Shown here piece after piece: positions 45,111-54,133 of a DNA stretch of 64,000 bases. The DNA is from Legionella sp. PC1000. Its GTDB lineage: Bacteria > Pseudomonadota > Gammaproteobacteria > Legionellales > Legionellaceae. The stretch spans positions 3,805,001 to 3,869,000 of the forward strand of contig NZ_CP059400.1 in assembly GCF_014109805.1 (NCBI RefSeq). The letters run 5' to 3'. Position numbers and translations under genes: made by a program. The stretch's first letter is position 1. Each line of letters starts with the position of its first letter. The notes under the pieces are model-generated. The model was not told the origin of the DNA. It worked only from the letters and a program-made list of their open reading frames with translations, and did no database searches.

Positions 45111-45954
45111 TCTCAAATAACTCAGGAGATTTATACCCGATCATTGAGTGAAGTCGTTTCCGATTGTAGTATATTTCGATGTATTCAAACACATGATTTT
45201 TGGCAATTGCACGTGTTGCAAATTTCTCCCCATGAATCGCTTCTACTTTGAAACTATGATTCCAGCTTTCCATAGCAGCGTTATCATAACAATCACCACG
45301 CTTACTCATGCTGCACACAATACCATGCTGCGTTAAAAGTTGTTGATACTCGTAAGAGCAATATTGGCTTCCCCTGTCTGAATGTAGAACAAGTCCTTTA
45401 GTTGGTTTTCGACTCCATATAGCCATTTGAAGAGCATCAATTACTAATTCCTTTGTCATTCGCTCAGAAAGAGCCCATCCAACGATCTTGCGTGAATACA
45501 AATCCATAACAACTGCAAGGTAAAGCCATCCTTCCTCAGTCCAAATATAGGTGATGTCGCTCACCCATTTTTCATTAGGTTGATGTGCCAGGAAATTTTG
45601 CTGCAATAAATTCGGTGCGACAGGTAGTTGATGGCTACTATTGGTTGTCGCTTTGAATTTCTTCGCAGCACGTGCACGCCAGTCATTTGAACGCATGATT
45701 TTAGCCACTCGATGCCTACTCACTGGCTCGCCTTCATTGTTTAATCGTTTAGCAATCCTGACGGCTCCAGCGCGTGATTTTTCCTCATCAAAAATAGCTT
45801 TAATTTTCTTGGCTAATACTTGACTATTCATGTCGCGACGGGAGGGTTTTCGTTTCCGCCAATCATAATATCCGCTGACCGATACAGAAAGTAGGCGACA
45901 CATTAAACGAAGGGAAAACTGACCTGAGTGCTCCTTAATCATGGCGTACCTCAC
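45094..45954 (-). CDS. IS3 OrfB (DDE transposase/integrase)
   Basis: 286 aa. RVE integrase core with [34 protein letters not shown], and AAMESWNHSFKVE. The N-terminal HTH_21-like region reads GYYDWRKRKPSRRD. It begins at a GTG whose bases overlap the orfA stop and is reached mainly as an OrfAB fusion by frameshifting. Confidence 0.93.
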   Translation of the reverse strand: MRYAMIKEHSGQFSLRLMCRLLSVSVSGYYDWRKRKPSRRDMNSQVLAKKIKAIFDEEKSRAGAVRIAKRLNNEGEPVSRHRVAKIMRSNDWRARAAKKFKATTNSSHQLPVAPNLLQQNFLAHQPNEKWVSDITYIWTEEGWLYLAVVMDLYSRKIVGWALSERMTKELVIDALQMAIWSRKPTKGLVLHSDRGSQYCSYEYQQLLTQHGIVCSMSKRGDCYDNAAMESWNHSFKVEAIHGEKFATRAIAKNHVFEYIEIYYNRKRLHSMIGYKSPELFEIKMVA

Positions 45955-46250
45955 TTTGATTCCTTCGCGAAGTACGCAGCCGCCTTTTTTAGAAACGCAT
46001 TTTCTTCTGCTAACAGTGCATTTTCCCGCTTCAAACGAGCCATTTCTGCTTGCTGTAGCTTTTGATTTTCAAGAGAGTCTCCACCTTTTTTCTGTTGGGC
46101 TTTCCAGGAATAGAGTAAGGGTTCTGATAGACCAAGATCTTTTGCCACCTGACGAACTCCGTCTTGTGCTATTCGTTCAAGTGCCTGATCTTTAAATCGG
46201 GGACTATATTTTTTTCTGGCTAACTGCTTCTCTGGTTTATTATTGTTCAT
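45951..46250 (-). CDS. IS3 OrfA
   Basis: 99 aa. HTH of the transposase_8 type (KKYSPRFKDQALERIAQDGV, LSEPLLYSWKAQ) followed by a leucine-zipper coiled coil (EMARLKRENALLAEENAFLK). Binds the IS ends. Ends 4 bp into orfB. Confidence 0.92.
   Translation of the reverse strand: MNNNKPEKQLARKKYSPRFKDQALERIAQDGVRQVAKDLGLSEPLLYSWKAQQKKGGDSLENQKLQQAEMARLKRENALLAEENAFLKKAAAYFAKESK
45983..45990 (-). promoter_or_regulatory. -1 programmed frameshift site of the IS3 element
   Basis: On the minus strand orfA reads TTT CTA AAA AAG GCG; the A6G run is the usual IS3 slippery site. In the -1 frame the sequence stays open (KKGGCVLREGIKVRYAM) into orfB, so slippage gives OrfAB. Confidence 0.8.
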
Positions 46251-46316
46251 TATTCACCTCTGCCTTTGATTTTACTCTCTTAGCAGGGTGTCCGACAATT
46301 CAGGGCAAGATCAAAC

Positions 46317-46624
46317 CTCAGATAAATAAATATATAAAAATCAAAAATTTTTTAGTAAAGAACAACATGCCATGTTCTGATAAGGTCATAATAAATACGA
46401 AACCAGAAGATATTCAATCGTTAGATGCATTTAAATCATTAATGCCAAACTACAATAAAAATAATTCATATATTTTGGAAAATATCATTGACCAACAAAT
46501 CATAAAACATTTCACCCCCAAGAATGTTGACCTTAAAAAACGATATATGAATCTATTAAACGATATTAAGCAACCAGATGAAGAGGAGCACTTCGTTAGT
46601 CCTGAGTCTGGCAAACCAGGTTGA
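46317..46624 (+). pseudogene. Displaced C-terminal part of the kinase gene
   Basis: Joining 45063 to 46317 keeps one AAC and stays in frame: ...SNNE-PQINKYIKIKNFLVK, then MPCSDKVIINTKPEDIQSLD, and so on to a TGA at 46622-46624. The restored kinase has 432 residues. The tail is acidic and small-residue-rich (DIKQPDEEEHFVSPESGKPG), typical of a Dot/Icm signal. An internal ATG at 46367 exists but has no ribosome site. Confidence 0.85.
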
Positions 46625-46687
46625 CCGTGTCTAATTCGAATCAGTTTGTGCCATTTATCATTAAGTCGCCTCCTAAAATCATTGAGG

Positions 46688-47569
46688 CTATAGACTAACA
46701 ACCGCTCTGTCTTTAGTCACGCACGCTTCCCGAAAACTCAGTTTCTTTTTACAGTTGGTAATTTTGCTCGTATAAAAAATATCTATTTCTTCCTCCTCTA
46801 AATTCTCAAGAACTAGAGATGTTTCAATTAAAATTGATGCTGGTTGTGTTGTATTCAATACTTCTTGTAAATCAATTGGATTTGCAAAAACACTAAGGAA
46901 TTTATTTGTAGGTTTTAGCTTGATAAATTTAATTTGCTCATAAATCCAATAAATAATTTGATTAAGATATTTCCTTGAGGAATACTCTGTAATTCTACTT
47001 GATTTAGTAGTGAAGGATTTTGTTATTCTTTTATCTTTTATTTTAAAATAATATGGTATAGAACGCCCGGCTGCATGAGTCGAAAACAAACCCACCAGAT
47101 CTTCTGCTTCATAAGTTTTTGCCCTTAAGGCTCTGTTTGAAATTGTCATGTTTCTTACAGAGAGCTTTTGAAAATGGGCGGAGTTTCTAATAGTGCCAGC
47201 TAGACTTTTATAATCTACCTTGATGAAATACCGATTTATTACACCTGAAATGGGAGAACAACTCTTCTTAAATACGACTAAATAATTATCCATTTCAACT
47301 AACACAATAAAAGCAAAAATCTGATCCTTATATTGGTCATGATCCAGAAAATATACAGGTCTTTCGGTTATAAATACCTGTGCAGAATAGGTGAAGCTTA
47401 TATGATTATATTGTTTGCTTATTCTATATTCATTAATTAAATAATCTGTATCTTTCTTTTTATTTCCAGAGGCTACATCTAAAATCTCTTTAATATTTGT
47501 GTTACTGAAAAAGTTTCGAGGTTTATAAAATTGAGCACTTTGTGTAAGTATAACGAAATCATTATCCAT
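46688..47569 (-). CDS. Hypothetical protein (293 aa)
   Basis: Start at 47569 has GAGG upstream; the longer frame adds five residues. Mixed alpha/beta soluble protein with DIFYTSKITNCKKKLSFREA near the end and ENLEEEEIDIF as an acidic patch. No motif recognised. It converges on the kinase remnant and may be another effector or an island gene. Confidence 0.6.
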   Translation of the reverse strand: MDNDFVILTQSAQFYKPRNFFSNTNIKEILDVASGNKKKDTDYLINEYRISKQYNHISFTYSAQVFITERPVYFLDHDQYKDQIFAFIVLVEMDNYLVVFKKSCSPISGVINRYFIKVDYKSLAGTIRNSAHFQKLSVRNMTISNRALRAKTYEAEDLVGLFSTHAAGRSIPYYFKIKDKRITKSFTTKSSRITEYSSRKYLNQIIYWIYEQIKFIKLKPTNKFLSVFANPIDLQEVLNTTQPASILIETSLVLENLEEEEIDIFYTSKITNCKKKLSFREACVTKDRAVVSL

Positions 47570-47965
47570 AATCTGCCTCGCCACAGAACCTGCAAAATAT
47601 AATTCTTTAATGCATTTTTAAATTTTATTGGATGATTCCTTTAAATATAGCCGATTAAATTGAATTATATATTTAGTAAACTCACCTATAAATAAATTTT
47701 TAGGCAGTAATAATAATTCACAATTCAAGGCCTGACCCCTAGGTATTCAAAACCTACAATTAATTCAATTCTTGAAAAAACCAATATCAGCTCTAAAATT
47801 TATACTAACTACATAAACACACTGAACCAAGTTTATACATATGTTTATTAGAAATAGTTTAATAATAATGGACTGCAACAACTTTCAGTATTATTCGCTG
47901 GGAGTTTCTATTTGAAAGATACTTAAATACTTAAATACTCAAACATCTAAATATAAGGGATTGCT
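47570..47965. other. Intergenic region with a solo family A end
   Basis: CACAATTCAAGGCCTGACCC followed by CTAG (about 47719-47742) is one family A terminus without a partner. The rest is AT-rich and must hold promoters for both divergent genes. AAGGGA precedes the ATG at 47966. Confidence 0.6.
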
Positions 47966-49771
47966 ATGACTCGTTTTTTTGTGCACTTTTCAACCCCAGA
48001 TTCTAATAGTGAAATTGATTTAAACGTCTCACAATTTTTAGCTAATGAACTTAATGAAGAATGTATAGCAGTTATAGATCCAGAGGATATTCCTATTATT
48101 CCTCATACACAAACTCGCGTATCATTTATGGCTCATGGTCATCGAGAATCATTTGGATTTTTTAACTCCCCAGACCAATTTTTTAATTACATAGTCCTAT
48201 TTAAAAAAATTAACCCTCATGTTTTAGATATAGATTTGTTAGCTTGTAACGTTGGCCTAATCACTAATGAAAATGATGGATTCGCCCAGAAATTGGCGGA
48301 AAATATAGATGCGATGAGATTTGAGAATGGTTTGGCGCTTCATACTTTCATGGTACCTGATGATAGAATAGGAAATATGAATTTAGTTATTGATTGTAAA
48401 AATAATAATTTTTTTATCGAAAAAACAAATAAACTTGTAGATCAACTAGATATGCAATGTAAGTTAATTCTCCCGGAGCTTAAGGGTATATCTGATGCTC
48501 TATTTGTGTATGGGATGGATAGTTACACTTCCATTTATAGAATTGCAAGATATTTAGAAGTAGATAATTTGGAGCTCTATCTTAGAAAAATGATCAGATT
48601 GAGGAAAAACGATCAAATAACTATTGAAACATCCGAGAACTACCCCTATCCGTTTAACATCAACAACATTAATCAATTAAAGGACAACAAAGATGGGTCA
48701 TATACAATATATTACAATAATGGAGAAACAGAAGTAATTGATGGCGAAATTTTACATGTGATTGCTAAAGAAAGTTTTATCACTTCAATTAGATATCAAT
48801 ATGAAGACCCTAATATTAATCTTAATTTCGATTATAAAGGAACAAAAATAGGTCAGCGAGAGAAAATCTGTAAAGCTGTCGAGGATGCTTTATTTGAAAT
48901 TAAAAGGGTTAGAGGCAATTATAATGAAGAAGACATTCGAGTACCAATTAGATTAGACCGATTTATCTACTCTACAAAAGTGATTCGTGGTGCTCTAGAA
49001 ACGTTTACTCAAAACCAAAATGACTTTCATCCTCAGGGACATCAAAAAACCTGTAAGCTATATAAAGAAACACTCCAACACCTCCTAAAGTTAGAAGACG
49101 ATTTAAATGAAAATAAACCACTGGGAGGAGGATTTTACAGACTGTTGGATTCAACCGATAAAAAAATAGAAAAAGCAAAAGCAATAAGGACAGCAAAAAG
49201 AGAAGTATTATTGTCCGCAGCCAATTATTTACTTGAACCAACATCATTAGTCAAATATTATGAATTTACACAATCAATGATTGATAATCATTTATTTAAA
49301 GAAACTGGTAAAGAGACCCAAAAACTTTGTTTAGAGGTACTTGATTTAGCAAGAGCAAACTATAGCTTCGTAGATTATTTCAATCTGGCAAACCTGAATA
49401 ATGATATGGTAATGTTTGAAAAGCATGCCATTGATAAAAAGTCATTAGCTAAAGGCATAGTTCGACTTAAAAAGGACTTTAGTGAATTAGAAGTTAAGCT
49501 AAAGACTTTTGAAGAGCACTTAAACGACTTTAAAAACAGTGAACGTTTAAATGATCTATTAGCTGAGTTAATTGATGATTATAATAAATTACAAGAATTA
49601 GTATCGGTTGCAGAAAGGATAGATAGAGGAGAACTATACGATCATTGTACTGAAATAGTGGACTCTTTCAAAACATTTAAATCAGATTATCGAGAATTAG
49701 TATCAGTACTTTCTGAAGAGGAACCAGAGGTAGTTTCTAATATGAGTTCTTATACTCCTCTTATGATATGA
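47966..49771 (+). CDS. Clan-CD (C80/caspase-like) peptidase-domain protein, effector candidate (601 aa)
   Basis: The N-terminal ~150 residues show the clan CD layout: hydrophobic strand then His-Gly (RVSFMAHGHRESFGFF, H57-G58) and hydrophobic strand then Cys (VLDIDLLACNVGL, C94). This is the His/Cys dyad of caspase-like, gingipain-like and MARTX/toxin C80 peptidases. The middle is strand-rich, and the C-terminal ~300 residues are helical and coiled-coil-like. The tail EEEPEVVSNMSSYTPLMI suits Dot/Icm export. Autoprocessing or host-target cleavage are both possible. Confidence 0.65.
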   Translation: MTRFFVHFSTPDSNSEIDLNVSQFLANELNEECIAVIDPEDIPIIPHTQTRVSFMAHGHRESFGFFNSPDQFFNYIVLFKKINPHVLDIDLLACNVGLITNENDGFAQKLAENIDAMRFENGLALHTFMVPDDRIGNMNLVIDCKNNNFFIEKTNKLVDQLDMQCKLILPELKGISDALFVYGMDSYTSIYRIARYLEVDNLELYLRKMIRLRKNDQITIETSENYPYPFNINNINQLKDNKDGSYTIYYNNGETEVIDGEILHVIAKESFITSIRYQYEDPNINLNFDYKGTKIGQREKICKAVEDALFEIKRVRGNYNEEDIRVPIRLDRFIYSTKVIRGALETFTQNQNDFHPQGHQKTCKLYKETLQHLLKLEDDLNENKPLGGGFYRLLDSTDKKIEKAKAIRTAKREVLLSAANYLLEPTSLVKYYEFTQSMIDNHLFKETGKETQKLCLEVLDLARANYSFVDYFNLANLNNDMVMFEKHAIDKKSLAKGIVRLKKDFSELEVKLKTFEEHLNDFKNSERLNDLLAELIDDYNKLQELVSVAERIDRGELYDHCTEIVDSFKTFKSDYRELVSVLSEEEPEVVSNMSSYTPLMI

Positions 49772-49873
49772 GAACCTAATTCAGTTTGTAACAAACTTAT
49801 TTCGATAAATTTCTGTATAACCTTCACTTCGGTCAAAAAACTTACTCTTATTTTTTTATAGGAGATAGTCAAA

Positions 49874-50137
49874 TTAAATTTTCTCATTATTAGGCAAAAA
49901 ACCTTTATCTCCCAAATCTTTATCACACTTCGTAATAAATAATTATTATCAAATCTAATCACATATTTTGTTTTGTCTTTATCAACAGACGTTAGCATTT
50001 TTTTTCTTCCAATTTATTATCTGGCGGGATACCTCCGCACTCATCTTGCCAGGGAAAATTTTTGATAAATCTTTAGCTTGAATAATTTGTTTCTCAATAA
50101 CTAATTTCAATATTTCTGACTCGATTTGATTTATATA
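49874..50137 (-). pseudogene. Small DNA-binding-type gene with two frameshifts
   Basis: Reading from 50137 on the minus strand: IESEILKLVIEKQIIQAKDL, then FPGKMSAEVSRQIINWKKK, an HTH-like stretch. In the A-run near 50000 the frame shifts to LTSVDKDKTKYVIRFDNNYL, then LRSVIK, and a second shift near 49920 gives DLGDKGFLPNNEKI and a stop at 49874. Three frames join into one plausible 85-residue protein. No start codon remains. Confidence 0.5.
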
Positions 50138-50276
50138 CTATTAGATGGTTTGCAAAAATTTAATAAAGCTAAACATCTAAATTAATAGTATTACAGCTTG
50201 AAAAATGATAGTTATGATGCCGCAGTAGTGCCGGTTGAAAATGCAGTAGAAAAGAATGATATAAATCAATAAGTTA

Positions 50277-50312
50277 TGGTGGAGGCGGCGGGAATCAAAC
50301 CCGCTTCCCTAT
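50277..50312 (-). repeat. ssrA (tmRNA) 3'-end relic 3, best preserved
   Basis: Read on the minus strand it ends GCGGGTTTGATTCCCGC, then CGCCTCCACCA: a full T-arm (5-bp stem, 7-base loop) and acceptor strand with encoded CCA, as in tmRNA 3' ends. AAAGACTACGAAAGC lies to its right, as at relic 2. The body of tmRNA is absent. Confidence 0.7.
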
Positions 50313-50448
50313 GGTTTATTCCAGATCATCAAAAACAATGAAAGACTACGAAAGCTCATATAAATCAGGGCGAAACATAGGAAAGAAACCATTGATGAAG
50401 TTGATCTTTTGGGCGAAGCACTGCCTAAAATGTGAGAAGCGTCATTTA

Positions 50449-50797
50449 TCAAACTGAATTTGATTTAACTTTTACGACTTGTTTAATTAAACTCATTATA
50501 TATTCCAAGTCGTTATCGTTATCAACTTGGATTTGATAATCACCATTACCATAATGCCCTACATTTGAAACGTTACGAGTACGACCTTTACTGTCATCGA
50601 TAGTACCCCATGCGGCGTTAAGAAATATTTTCAATGATTTCCTCTGAATTTCTATATCAACAATATTTTTATTCAATTTAAAGGCTATATATAGCTTCGT
50701 GGGCTTGAGTTCTATTTCATCACTCAAATTCAAAATCGCGTCTCTAAATTTCTCATATAACTCCGCAATTTTCTTCGCTTGCTTTTGCTGCAGTAGC
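50449..50797 (-). pseudogene. DUF5655-domain C-terminal fragment
   Basis: Residues KPTKLYIAFKLNKNIVDIEI, then RNVSNVGHYGNGDYQIQVDN, then LEYIMSLIKQVVK match DUF5655, usually a C-terminal domain of larger endonuclease-associated or transport-related proteins. The 5' end is cut at the family A relic (50799), whose sequence supplies the first codons of the longest frame. It is therefore a truncated gene. Confidence 0.7.
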
Positions 50798-50798
50798 C

Positions 50799-50971
50799 CT
50801 AGAGGGTCAGGCCTTGAATTGTGAATTATCAATTAGAAGTAATGAATCAATTGACGATCCGAATCAAAGAAATTGGGGATTATTTTGCTTGTATTATTCT
50901 ACTGTGAGTAAAATAGTAAAAAAATTATGATTCTAGATTTTTAAATTCAAAATTCAAGGCTTAACCCCTAG
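50799..50971. mobile_element. RAYT family A deletion derivative (~170 bp)
   Basis: CTAG-AGGGTCAGGCCTTGAATT at the left, then ~55 bp of leader fused to the last ~60 bp of the transposase (AAATTGGGGATTATTTTGCT) and a mutated right end (GGCTTAACCCC-TAG). Smallest two-ended derivative in the window. It truncates the DUF5655 gene. Confidence 0.82.
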
Positions 50972-51028
50972 ATTTCGCATACAGAGGGTTGCCTATTAGT
51001 TGACAATTTCGGATTATAATTTATCAAT

Positions 51029-51100
51029 GCGGGAATCAATTATCAAGAATTAATCCCTAACTGCTGTCTTATAAAGGCAAAATCAAGATCTGACCCCTAG
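51029..51100. mobile_element. Solo family B right end
   Basis: GAATTAATCCCTAACTGCTG, TATAAAGGCAAAATCAAGAT and CTGACCCCTAG match the family B right terminal ~70 bp. It lies against the LRR pseudogene and supplies that frame's stop. Confidence 0.65.
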
Positions 51101-51368
51101 AATGTTTGTAAGTCTGCATGCCCGATTGCGGGGATTTCTAAATGAAATAACTTAGTGGCACCAAAAACAGAAGCAATAGTTTTGGCTAACTCCGCGACTG
51201 AGTCAAAATTAAATTCTCTGAGGTAAAGGTGAATTGTTATTGGCACGGGTGAGAGATAAGCGCTGCAGCTAGATCATTTGCAAAATCAGTATGAAGATTC
51301 GTTATACCTAGCTTAAGTTTACGAGGAGGTTTATTTTTGGATAAAATGATAGGTAACACCTTCTCCAT
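51101..51368 (-). pseudogene. Leucine-rich-repeat protein fragment, frameshifted
   Basis: From the ATG at 51368: MEKVLPIILSKNKPPRKLKL, then GITNLHTDFANDLAAALISH. One base shift near 51247 gives ITIHLYLREFNFDSVAELAK, then TIASVFGATKLFHLEIPAIG and on to the element border. The LxLxxxxLxxxxAxxLAxAL periodicity is that of RNase-inhibitor-type LRRs found in Legionella effectors. The 3' part is lost. Confidence 0.55.
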
Positions 51369-51530
51369 ATTCTATTTTAAGCAAATAGATTAACTAAAGA
51401 GGATTGTTTCTAGCTAAATCCTATTCAAGTATGAAATGGATTCACGCTACAAAGGAAACAAATAAACTAAGAGTATAAATCTACCTTTTAGCCAATAAGA
51501 AATGTTCCTAAAAGATAGTTTCATTTAATT

Positions 51531-53963
51531 TCAGCCTAATCCTTTAGAAATATCATTATCCTTTGGGTTCATTTCTTGCTTTAAAGCATCATGATAATTC
51601 ACGAGAGAATCTACTAACTGAGTCAAACTCCTATTTTTTCCACCATAGTGGTAGATCTCTTTTAAAACTCCATCAAGTATCCTGTCTGATGGAGTTTTAG
51701 GAGGCTTGGATGAGGTAAAGAGACGCAAATCTGCCTCACTATAGGATTCTATAAGAGGTTTAAGTTGATGCAATGCTTCTTCTACCTGTAGTTCTGAAAG
51801 GTTTTGAGTTATGGCTTTAATGAAATTCTCCAATATTTTTTTTGCCTTTTCATCTGGTTTATCTTTATATTGAAATAGCGAATCCAATTGTTTCAATACC
51901 TGCTCCGATTCCTGATAAGCTTTGATAAAATCTATTTTATTCCAGTTCTGTTTATCATTTTCAAGATATGCTTTATACATGAGGGTTAGGTAGCGTAATT
52001 GTTTGCTTTCTTTTCCCTCTTGAATAGTTATACCGTTAAACTGAAGGACAATATTGTTAAAATAATTTTTACCTAAATTAATTAAATTATATTTTTGGAG
52101 TTCATCTACAAATTTACCAAATGAAACCATTTCTTGTTGCGACGGCATTTTCTCTTGGGAACATAGCATCATCATTTCCAACATCCTGCTGGTTCCAGGT
52201 TTGGTTGTAATTTGGGGATAATTTACCATGACCTCCTTCATGCGCTCATAATAAATTTTATAATCTAAAGGCTTATGAATATTTCTACCAGTACGAATTG
52301 TTGAGGGTACTCGTGTTGGCGAAGCATCGGGCAATAAATCTGGATTAATACCAATTTCTACCCACTGATCCTTATTGTTGATCATGTCCATCATAACCAA
52401 GATCCCTACAGGTGAAATCCCAGTTTTTTCCCTCATTATTTGGCCATAAGGGGCTAAATTTGAAAAAGGTAACTGGACTGAGTCGAGCATTGAACAAAAA
52501 TGTGCTACTGAATTGGCCGACTGGGGATCGAATTGTTTTGTTTTAAAATAACGAAAATCTGCATCTACCCATATCCAAATCTCATTTGACCAATTCATTT
52601 CAGTTTGATCTCGTATAATATTCACACATCTTAAAAGGCCATCCCGCGCATACTGAGGGATTGATGAGATAATATCGCTATGATATTGATCATGAGCAAA
52701 GATACCAACATAGGTATCTCGTGCGCTTCCATGAACATTACCCGGATCGGGTGTATGCGGGTAAAATAAATAAGCCAAACGTCCCCGGTAGGTTCGTAGA
52801 CCTTGTTCTATATCGGCCATAGATTTTATGCCGAATTGAGGGATAACTGGCATGTAATCATTAATACCATAGCGCAGAATTCCTATGGCATTGCGAGCAC
52901 CACAAGAAGGTATTATTAAAGGAAATTCAATAAATTTTTTCTCTACTTGGCTTAAAGGCCCAAACTCCTCAATTTTAGCGAGGGCTTTTTCACCAACGAC
53001 ATTATGGGTAAGTCCTGGTTCTTGGGGGAATACAGTGGAATAAAATATTTGCTCTGAAGCGGGCAGTTGGGATACCAAAAGTTTAAACTGATCATAAGTT
53101 TCATTATCCTCTATGGGCTTCATCATAAAGCCTGAAGATCCTTCTTTTCTGGTTAAGGAAGGCAACAGATATTTCTTTGCTTCTTCAGTGAAATCCCCTT
53201 CATCATTTAAAATACGATAAATTGCCGTAATATGCGGTTGTTCGGAAGCAACTTCCAGTCCATGCTCATCTGTATAAACTCTTTTTTTCTGAGCTTGATA
53301 TAATTCAAGTAGGGTAAGTAATTGTTGGGTTTGCAATCCGGCACTATAAATGGAGTCAAATAAACCGAACACAATTTGAGGAAAATCGGGATCTTTGAGT
53401 AATTGTTCTAGTTCTTGAAAAGGTTTCTCATTCAGTTCTGGATTTAAATTGTTTAAACCATTGTCAATAAGTTTTCGAAGATGTTTAATTTGCTTCATAT
53501 TTAAGGATTTCTCAATCCGGTGTTCTTCAGTTACATACTTTTTATGAAGCTCTACTATTCTGTGAAATTGATCTTTGGTTATCTTGTCATTTTGCAGTAA
53601 TTCATACGCGTATTTTAATGAATTCTGTTGCCTTAAAATCGTTTGAACTTGGTTTGAGTTTAACTGTTTTTTTTGTGCAGCATGTAAGAAAATTTCTTTT
53701 ATCTCTTCATCAGTCATAACATGTGCAATCACCCGAGCTGAGTCAGGAAGATGCACTGATTTAGGACGAACCCGTACCTTTGTATTTGCAGAGGTCACAT
53801 TTCTCCAAAATTTCTGCAAGACAATAACTTTTTCTATCTGAGTTGCATTAAGCTTTCTTTCGGGCTGGGGTAAATTTTGTTGTGTATTTTTTACTGTTTC
53901 TGAAGTTATTGGACCGAAGAATGGATTATATTTAAAAAATAAATCCCACTTTGTAGGAACCAT
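51531..53963 (-). CDS. Large effector-like protein (810 aa)
   Basis: No signal peptide or membrane segment. An IQ-like motif (IEKVIVLQKFWRNV, about 43-56) may bind calmodulin-type proteins. Residues 70-260 are helical. The central 300-560 region is denser: GLTHNVVGEKAL, FIEFPLIIPSCGARNAIGIL, GNVHGSARDTYVGIFAHDQY, IWIWVDADFRYF. The His/Asp-rich HDQYH and DADF could be metal or catalytic sites. The C-terminus is helical and ends NPKDNDISKGLG. It belongs with Dot/Icm candidates by architecture; the family is not recognised. Confidence 0.8.
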   Translation of the reverse strand: MVPTKWDLFFKYNPFFGPITSETVKNTQQNLPQPERKLNATQIEKVIVLQKFWRNVTSANTKVRVRPKSVHLPDSARVIAHVMTDEEIKEIFLHAAQKKQLNSNQVQTILRQQNSLKYAYELLQNDKITKDQFHRIVELHKKYVTEEHRIEKSLNMKQIKHLRKLIDNGLNNLNPELNEKPFQELEQLLKDPDFPQIVFGLFDSIYSAGLQTQQLLTLLELYQAQKKRVYTDEHGLEVASEQPHITAIYRILNDEGDFTEEAKKYLLPSLTRKEGSSGFMMKPIEDNETYDQFKLLVSQLPASEQIFYSTVFPQEPGLTHNVVGEKALAKIEEFGPLSQVEKKFIEFPLIIPSCGARNAIGILRYGINDYMPVIPQFGIKSMADIEQGLRTYRGRLAYLFYPHTPDPGNVHGSARDTYVGIFAHDQYHSDIISSIPQYARDGLLRCVNIIRDQTEMNWSNEIWIWVDADFRYFKTKQFDPQSANSVAHFCSMLDSVQLPFSNLAPYGQIMREKTGISPVGILVMMDMINNKDQWVEIGINPDLLPDASPTRVPSTIRTGRNIHKPLDYKIYYERMKEVMVNYPQITTKPGTSRMLEMMMLCSQEKMPSQQEMVSFGKFVDELQKYNLINLGKNYFNNIVLQFNGITIQEGKESKQLRYLTLMYKAYLENDKQNWNKIDFIKAYQESEQVLKQLDSLFQYKDKPDEKAKKILENFIKAITQNLSELQVEEALHQLKPLIESYSEADLRLFTSSKPPKTPSDRILDGVLKEIYHYGGKNRSLTQLVDSLVNYHDALKQEMNPKDNDISKGLG

Positions 53964-54049
53964 AATAAAATCCCCAATTTAAAACTTACTTATAATTATA
54001 GCGCATCCAATACCTTTAAATTCTCCTGGCACTCCCCTCATACTAGTAT

Positions 54050-54117
54050 CTATGAAAAATGATAATTTATCCCAGCTCTAACACGCTCAATAGAAGCACT
54101 AAAAGCAGTATTCACAG
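54050..54117 (-). pseudogene. 3' fragment of an outer-membrane beta-barrel gene
   Basis: On the minus strand it reads SVNTAFSASIERVRAGINYH, then FS and a TAG. The 26927-27781 gene ends with a near-identical series (AVNTALTTSIGSVRVGINYH). Only the last ~22 codons of the paralogue survive, and the neighbouring sequence is helicase DNA. Confidence 0.75.
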
Positions 54118-54133
54118 AAGCACTCCCCATCCA

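Larger units (their letters stand above)
45064..46313 (-). mobile_element. IS3-family insertion sequence inside the kinase gene
   Basis: 1250 bp. The ends are TGATCTTGCC...CGGACACC-type inverted repeats (45064 rightward; 46313 leftward), flanked by AAC at 45061-45063 and 46314-46316, a 3-bp duplication normal for IS3. It encodes orfA and orfB with a -1 slippery site, all intact, so it is probably active. It sits in the 3' part of the kinase gene. Confidence 0.92.

Noticed and set aside
49750..49998. 82-aa minus-strand gene starting at 49998
   Set aside because: Its start lies in an A-run where an upstream frame runs in, and its end departs from the best reconstruction; better read as part of a frameshifted pseudogene.
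50277..50312. Complete tRNA or tmRNA gene
   Set aside because: Only the T-arm and acceptor end are present; no matching 5' acceptor strand or anticodon/mRNA-like part is seen nearby.
54059..54133. N-terminal part of the longest frame before the helicase fragment
   Set aside because: This DNA is the antisense of an outer-membrane barrel gene tail, so those codons are accidental.
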